Of a stretch of DNA of 64,000 nucleotides, positions 59,204-64,000 are shown one piece after another. Position numbers and translations under genes: made by a program. Positions within the stretch are counted from its first letter, which is position 1. Every line of letters begins with the position of its first letter. The notes below the pieces were generated by a model that saw nothing but the letters and a program-made list of their open reading frames with translations, was not told the origin of the DNA and did not search any database. Source of the DNA: Paramarasmius palmivorus (taxonomy: Eukaryota; Basidiomycota; Agaricomycetes; Agaricales; Marasmiaceae); assembly GCA_037176845.1 (NCBI GenBank), contig JAYKXP010000007.1, forward strand, positions 1,009,135 to 1,073,134, in the 5' to 3' direction.

Positions 59204-60512
59204 GATACAGTCGCGGCAAAAAAATAGAAATACTATATTAGGGAATTTGTTCACATCGCGCCAGAATCAACGGGGGCCAAGGGGCGGCCACGAGAGCAGT
59301 TACCAGGTGCCCACTCCCTCGACCACCCAGCCATCAAATTTCCTTTTTCAGTATTCCCACGACCTAGTCCTTTCTTTCAATCCATCACGATGTTTCGCGC
59401 TCATTTGACTTCCCAGAACTTGGGATGGGATAACAAGATAGGAGTCACGTATGATACGTAGAATTTCTTTTACATATAGGGTCAATCCATCGCCAAATAT
59501 CTATCTAGAGGTACTTCTGCTCGCCATGAATCATGATGATACGCACCCAAGATGCAGTACTTACTATACGCGACCAGTATGAGTCGTAATGGATTTTTCA
59601 GACATTCTTGTTCAACCAAGAACTATATGATTAGTATCGTATGAAATACTGCACTCATTTCGTCTCATCGGAGTGATTTAAGAGGCTTTAGCGTTTAAAC
59701 GTTTATGGCGGCAGTCATTACTTCTCGAATTACCTATAGGATGTCCTGTCATTTCAACGTTTTACCCCACACTCAAGATCGCTGGTACCATCACTTAACC
59801 TGCACGACATTTGGGGACCCACTTCAACGTTGAGAAGCAGATGAGTTGCAATTGGATCCGGAAGTGGTACTAGTGTAATGGCTTGGTACTATATCGCGAC
59901 TGATGCAATTGAATTCTTCAAGTTTATCTCTGAGCATACCATACCAAGATGTAAGTTGCCAATGCACCATTGGATACAAGATTGGGTGCATCTCAGAAAT
60001 CGGTACGATACCAACGGTAGTATTTGAAGATCTGCCAACTTGTCACTCGCCCGGGCCTTGCGTCGAATAAAAGAATCAGATATCAGGAGCATTGACTAGG
60101 TAGACAACACACTCTTTAATTGATCCTAACAATCATAGTGCAACTGTAATACGAGTGTAGGCCACCCGCACCCACGCAAATACTGTATCGTGCTAGTGGA
60201 GGAAAGAAAGGACCAGGTCGTGGGAATTCCGAAAAAGGAAATTTGATGGCTGGGTGGTCGAGGGAGTTGGCACCTGGTAACTGCTCTCGTGGCCGCCCCT
60301 TGACGGGGGCTCGACGAAACACCCCCAACAATACTTTTATTTTACCCGGAAAGTTGGGTGGAATCGTGTCTTACGGAGTCTTGCTGCTCTCCCAAGAATT
60401 TTAGGAGAGCAAACAATTTTATGGGTGGCTATCGGGATGCTTCATGCTTTCCTCGCGGACGTGAAAAAATTTCCCAATATGGTATTTCTATTTGTTTTGC
60501 CGCGACTGTATC
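59204..60512. mobile_element. Inverted-repeat DNA element, about 1.3 kb, non-autonomous
   Basis: The left end GATACAGTCGCGGCAAAA (59204) followed by AATAGAAATAC is matched by the reverse complement of the right end, ending at 60512. A second inverted block is nearly exact over about 110 bp: GGCCACGAGAGCAG through CCACGACC at about 59286-59380 against about 60205-60295. The left block is GGGGCGGCCACGAGAGCAG and the right is CTGCTCTCGTGGCCGCCCC. No transposase frame is present. The superfamily is not assignable from the ends and no clear target duplication is seen. Confidence 0.7.
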
Positions 60513-61732
60513 TACACGGGTGGTATGTGGCTATGCATATGACAAAAATGGCAATTCCACCACGTGCACAAAGTTACTGTAGTCGTAGCCTGGCTAGCCT
60601 GACTTTACTCGCACAGAAGATAAGTCGTTCTGTGCTGACGAGTAAAGCCTGGTACCCGGGGCGGGGGGTACCGTCGTGGTCGGCTAATTTCAAACTCCGC
60701 CCAGAAACGCTCTCTCAGAGTCTCTTGTCTTCATCAATTACCGTATCTTATCAGTGTACCTTCCTGTCTTTCTGTACAAATTGTCTTTTCTCTCTTATAC
60801 CCCCGCACCGACGTGAGATACCATTCAGCATGTCTAATAGTCAATAAGATAAGGATATGAGCCCATTGGACCTCCTCCTCCGAGTCACGCACTCCAGCAC
60901 CTGGCAATACATTCTATCCACATCCTCCGCCTCACCTCAGCATGAACGCCTTCATATATATATTATATATGCCATCACAACCCCATACATCTACACCGCC
61001 CTCGAGAGTGTCACCCCTGGTCAGTTCTACAGGATTGTATCCTGTTCGAAACAGAGGTCGAATATTGTGCAATGAATGTAGTTTCGTTGATACTAAAGTG
61101 AGCGAGAGAAGAATGATCTCTGTGTTTTGGCGCTCGATAAGGCTGAAAACGGTGATGCACCGAAGGGCGGTACGAATGGATGCAATCTTCTACAGATCCT
61201 CCACATTAATAGCTAGTAATGGGAAGTACCAGAGGTTTCTTCCTGTAGTCAGACTGTGAATGATCATTATCCAGTCAAGTCTATTACGCTGAATCACGCA
61301 CCATTTGCTCTTGTAAACTCTTTTCCAGCTCTTGAACAAGGACCATGAACCCAGTCAGGAAGTTAGGCTCATCTCCACCAATCTTGACGACCAATATTGT
61401 ATTAAAAACCACCTGCTGCGTGACAGATCAAGGGGGAGGCAGAATTTTTTTTTAGTACATAGGGTCGAAATTTTTTTTAAGGGCTGGCGAGGGGAACCGA
61501 CCGACCACCGCCTACTATATATGGAAGGTGGTTCCCATGACGTCATTCTCCTGAACCTCAAGGAGACGGAGGCGCTCAGGTTTCTATGCATGGTTATGAC
61601 TTTTATGTTCTCTCAGGACACTGACAGTGAGTACGAGAATGCATGAGACTCTCAAAAAATATGTGTTGCCTCGACATTCAGCCCTTGCCAATAAATATAG
61701 CCTTCGTTATGTCAGAGTTTTAGATTGAACTC
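60513..61732. other. No recognisable gene; contains a hairpin
   Basis: Short frames only. A perfect stem CTTTACTCG (60603-60611) / CGAGTAAAG (60639-60647) with an inner CACAGAA/TTCTGTG stem forms a hairpin, followed by a GC-rich GGTACCCGGGGCGGGGGGTACC stretch. T-rich runs occur at 61445 and 61473. I see nothing else supportable. Confidence 0.35.
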
Positions 61733-62024
61733 TGTTAGCAGCGATAGCGCAGGTAAGCGCGAATAAACGATAGCAGATGACCAGAGGGGTTGAGAGAACA
61801 CAAGATAAACTGATTATTATTGTAGGGTTTTCTGTCTAGGTTTTATACATGAGTAGGGGATGAAAGATAAACCTAATAGTACAAGTATAGACGCAATAGA
61901 AATAACTGTGGCTTTGTGTGGCTTTCTGTAAGTAAGTGGGTTAAGTAAAACGATACGAGCAGGTCAAGAGATATTCTAAGATGTGGCATGCATATGTAAA
62001 TATAAACGTTCTATATTTCCAACA
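61733..62024 (-). repeat. 3' LTR of a Copia-type element, 292 bp
   Basis: Read on the minus strand it starts TGTTGGAAATATAG and ends GCTGCTAACA, the TG...CA ends of an LTR. It is preceded by the purine tract GGTTTGAGGGGGAG (about 62025-62038), the usual priming site for plus-strand synthesis. It follows the gag-protease frame directly. A TATA-like TATAAAA lies near 61845. The matching 5' LTR would be beyond the window. Confidence 0.75.
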
Positions 62025-62068
62025 CTCCCCCTCAAACCTTGGATTATGGAATGATCTGAGGTTTGACT

Positions 62069-64000
62069 CTAATCCAGATTGTCGAAGTATTCTCCACGGA
62101 GGTTGCAATGTTTGACCCGGCGGAGTCTGGACTCGTTGCAATTCTTCTTGATGTTCCTGTAGTTGCGAGTGTTGTCGTTGTTGGTGTGATTGGATACCCG
62201 CGGTTTCTTTACTGTCCTGGTGCCTGATGATTGTCCTGCATTAAGGTCCTTCTTTCCAGTTCGAATAGCTTCCTGGAATCTGACTCTTCTATGTCCACCT
62301 CTAGCCGATGTATCTCCGTTATCGATCTGCATCTCATCAATCTTCGTAATGATCTCGTTGATTTTCCGATTGATTGTGCCTAAACCTTTTCCATCTAGAT
62401 CCATCTCGTCGATTCCTTGGGTGACGTTGTTGATATCAGCTTCGAATTTGGATTTTTGCTCCCCCTCGACGAGTGGGATCTGATCCGGTTCTGGTGTGGT
62501 AGGAAGTGATATGAGTGCTGGCATTTCCGGTGAATCAGCCTCGACTAGGCTTGGGAAAGGGTCTCCTGGCTTGTGTTCTATAGCCTCCACTGCATAGATA
62601 CCGTCTTTCTTCGGTATGTCCAAAATGCATTCCCAACCTTTGTGAATCCTGATGTTGTCGCCACTGAAAATGACTTCGTAACCGTCCTCGGTAAGTTTAC
62701 TGATAGATACCAACGTGTGTCTGAACTTGGGGACGAGTAGACAATCGGCAAGTACGATCGTGTGCCACTGGAAATTGTTGGTGGTGTACACAGTACAATT
62801 GCCTTTCTCGACGGCGAATGTGGTTCCTTCTGGTGTTCCAATGGGTCGGTGAGTGATGGCCTGGCGCTCGGTGATACCGTTTCGGTAGGGAGTCATGTGT
62901 GAGGATGCGGCGCTGTCGAATACGAATTTTACGACTCCTTCCTCCTCCTCGAACTTCTCTGTGGCCATCTGTGCACTATCCCTCTCTTCCTTAGCTTGTG
63001 CCCAAATATCATTGTAGGCAGCGGCTACATCTACGTGTTCCTTCTTGCCTGGCTCTTCGATCAACCACCTGCTAATGACTTTCTCCCCCATAAAGGTACG
63101 ATTGGCACTGTTGTAACACAATCGGCATACCCTATGATCGATGGTGACGTGCTCGAATCCTTCGTCTAAGAAATCGCTGACGGTCTGGACTACTCCAATG
63201 ACGGTGCGATCACCTGTCTTGGGTGTGTGGCAAGTACCGGCTTCGCAGTTGGGGTCGTAGGTCTGATACCCGACGAAATAGTCATTAACAAGTTCGCCTT
63301 TGAGGGTTCGGTTGACAACTGGGGGGCATGGCCAAGGTTCGCTTTCGTAGTAACCTTTCCAGCTGTTCTCGTTGTTGTACATGTCGATGTTAAGAGATGA
63401 GGATGAGTTTAGAGATGAGGTTGCTTTGACAGCGGTAGATGGGATGAGTACTGGTGATGCTAGTTCTCGATATTCCTCAGTGCTTTTATAGGAGTTTTGC
63501 TGGCAGTCTTGGAACTGTTCTGCTTCGTCTTGTTGAGAATCCACTCGATCTTCTCTGTGTATGATCGCTTTGGTATCAATCGGGGTCTGTAAATCGACCA
63601 TTGTGGCCATGGTGGTGTGCATTTCCACGGCCATGTATGCTGTTTCCTCGGATTTCTCTTCATTTTCCTTGGTTCCGAATTCTTCATCGTAAAACCATTC
63701 TTTTGGTGGATTATACTGTTCCACTGCTCGGATTTCCCTGGCTAACCATGTGCCTTCTTCCCATATTTCTTCTTCCATGGCTTTAACACCACTTTCCTTG
63801 GTACTGCTGGCCTTCTCTTTTCCTTTCCGCCATGATTGGCTATCTTTAGCTTGCTTGGACTTCTCTTTATCCTCGGATTCATCATCCGATTTCCTGGATT
63901 TCGGCTTTGTAGCACATTTTGCGGCGATATGCCCTTTTCCTTGACATCTGAAACATGTGATCTCCTTTCGATCTCTATCTCCGCCCTGACGATCATTAAA
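62069..64000 (-). CDS. Copia-type Gag-protease, no integrase or reverse transcriptase (5' end outside window)
   Basis: One open frame enters from the right edge and ends with a stop at 62069. Near the edge is a zinc knuckle C-F-R-C-Q-G-K-G-H-I-A-A-K-C (CX2CX4HX4C, about 63912-63953). Next come charged linkers and a protease active-site segment F-V-F-D-S-A-A-S-S-H-M at about 62915-62950, where the usual Gly after Asp-Ser is Ala. The gag-pre-integrase-like part follows (L-V-P-K-F-R-H-T-L-V-S-I-S-K-L). About 200 charged residues unlike integrase lead to the stop, then purine tract and LTR follow. There is no room for integrase, reverse transcriptase or RNase H, so this is a gag-protease-only derivative that would depend on another element. 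Confidence 0.8.
   Translation of the reverse strand, partial: FNDRQGGDRDRKEITCFRCQGKGHIAAKCATKPKSRKSDDESEDKEKSKQAKDSQSWRKGKEKASSTKESGVKAMEEEIWEEGTWLAREIRAVEQYNPPKEWFYDEEFGTKENEEKSEETAYMAVEMHTTMATMVDLQTPIDTKAIIHREDRVDSQQDEAEQFQDCQQNSYKSTEEYRELASPVLIPSTAVKATSSLNSSSSLNIDMYNNENSWKGYYESEPWPCPPVVNRTLKGELVNDYFVGYQTYDPNCEAGTCHTPKTGDRTVIGVVQTVSDFLDEGFEHVTIDHRVCRLCYNSANRTFMGEKVISRWLIEEPGKKEHVDVAAAYNDIWAQAKEERDSAQMATEKFEEEEGVVKFVFDSAASSHMTPYRNGITERQAITHRPIGTPEGTTFAVEKGNCTVYTTNNFQWHTIVLADCLLVPKFRHTLVSISKLTEDGYEVIFSGDNIRIHKGWECILDIPKKDGIYAVEAIEHKPGDPFPSLVEADSPEMPALISLPTTPEPDQIPLVEGEQKSKFEADINNVTQGIDEMDLDGKGLGTINRKINEIITKIDEMQIDNGDTSARGGHRRVRFQEAIRTGKKDLNAGQSSGTRTVKKPRVSNHTNNDNTRNYRNIKKNCNESRLRRVKHCNLRGEYFDNLD

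Noticed and set aside
1..64000. tRNA, rRNA or CRISPR features
   Set aside because: No convincing cloverleaf, rRNA segment or spaced repeat array was seen; TTCGA-like strings found lacked matching stems.

Overview
The window is nuclear DNA of a filamentous basidiomycete, most likely an agaricomycete mushroom. Genes are split by many short (about 50-60 bp) GT-AG introns. There is an intact KDZ-type transposase with its cysteine-cluster domain, an agaricomycete-style NACHT NTPase, a lineage-typical single-pass membrane protein family, and housekeeping genes (MSH6, GPATCH1-like, PIG-P, a DEP/RhoGEF/PH/CNH protein) with clear fungal architecture. All gene models below were spliced by eye from the sequence; where reading frames and exon phases close exactly I say so.

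Layout. 1-9 kb is gene-poor and decayed: a degenerate copy of an F-box/MFS block whose better copy lies at 34-39 kb, TTGCAA-rich repeat clusters and a small foldback element. 9.09-25.63 kb appears to be one large (about 16.5 kb) DNA transposon. It has inverted ends starting CATCAGGAAAAACCC, subterminal TTTGAAC motifs in both arms, an intact 11-exon KDZ transposase on the minus strand, two related plus-strand cargo genes (one with an HMG-box-like segment) and two minus-strand genes of unknown function. It sits next to, and perhaps inside, a Ser/Pro-rich gene at 25.6-27.4 kb. 27.4-31.8 kb is visibly AT-richer and holds a NACHT NTPase gene followed by 210-bp tandem repeats. 31.8-32.4 kb is a 533-bp TA-flanked terminal-inverted-repeat element.

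33-36.9 kb holds transposase-like and MFS remnants and an F-box-type gene whose last codons come from a small hairpin element. 37.0-41.2 kb has a divergent pair, an anion/nicotinate-type MFS permease and an FAD-dependent amine/amino-acid oxidoreductase, possibly an uptake-plus-catabolism pair. 41.4-58.8 kb is a compact conserved block: PIG-P (GPI anchor synthesis), a membrane protein, MSH6 (mismatch repair), a GPATCH1-type splicing factor, and a Rom2-like Rho1 GEF with two tandem DH domains. 58.8-64.0 kb is again repeats: a 1.3-kb inverted-repeat element and the 3' end of a Copia-type element that keeps gag and protease but runs into its LTR without integrase or reverse transcriptase.

The strongest candidate for something new is the 16.5-kb KDZ element with its paralogous cargo genes and its motif clusters.
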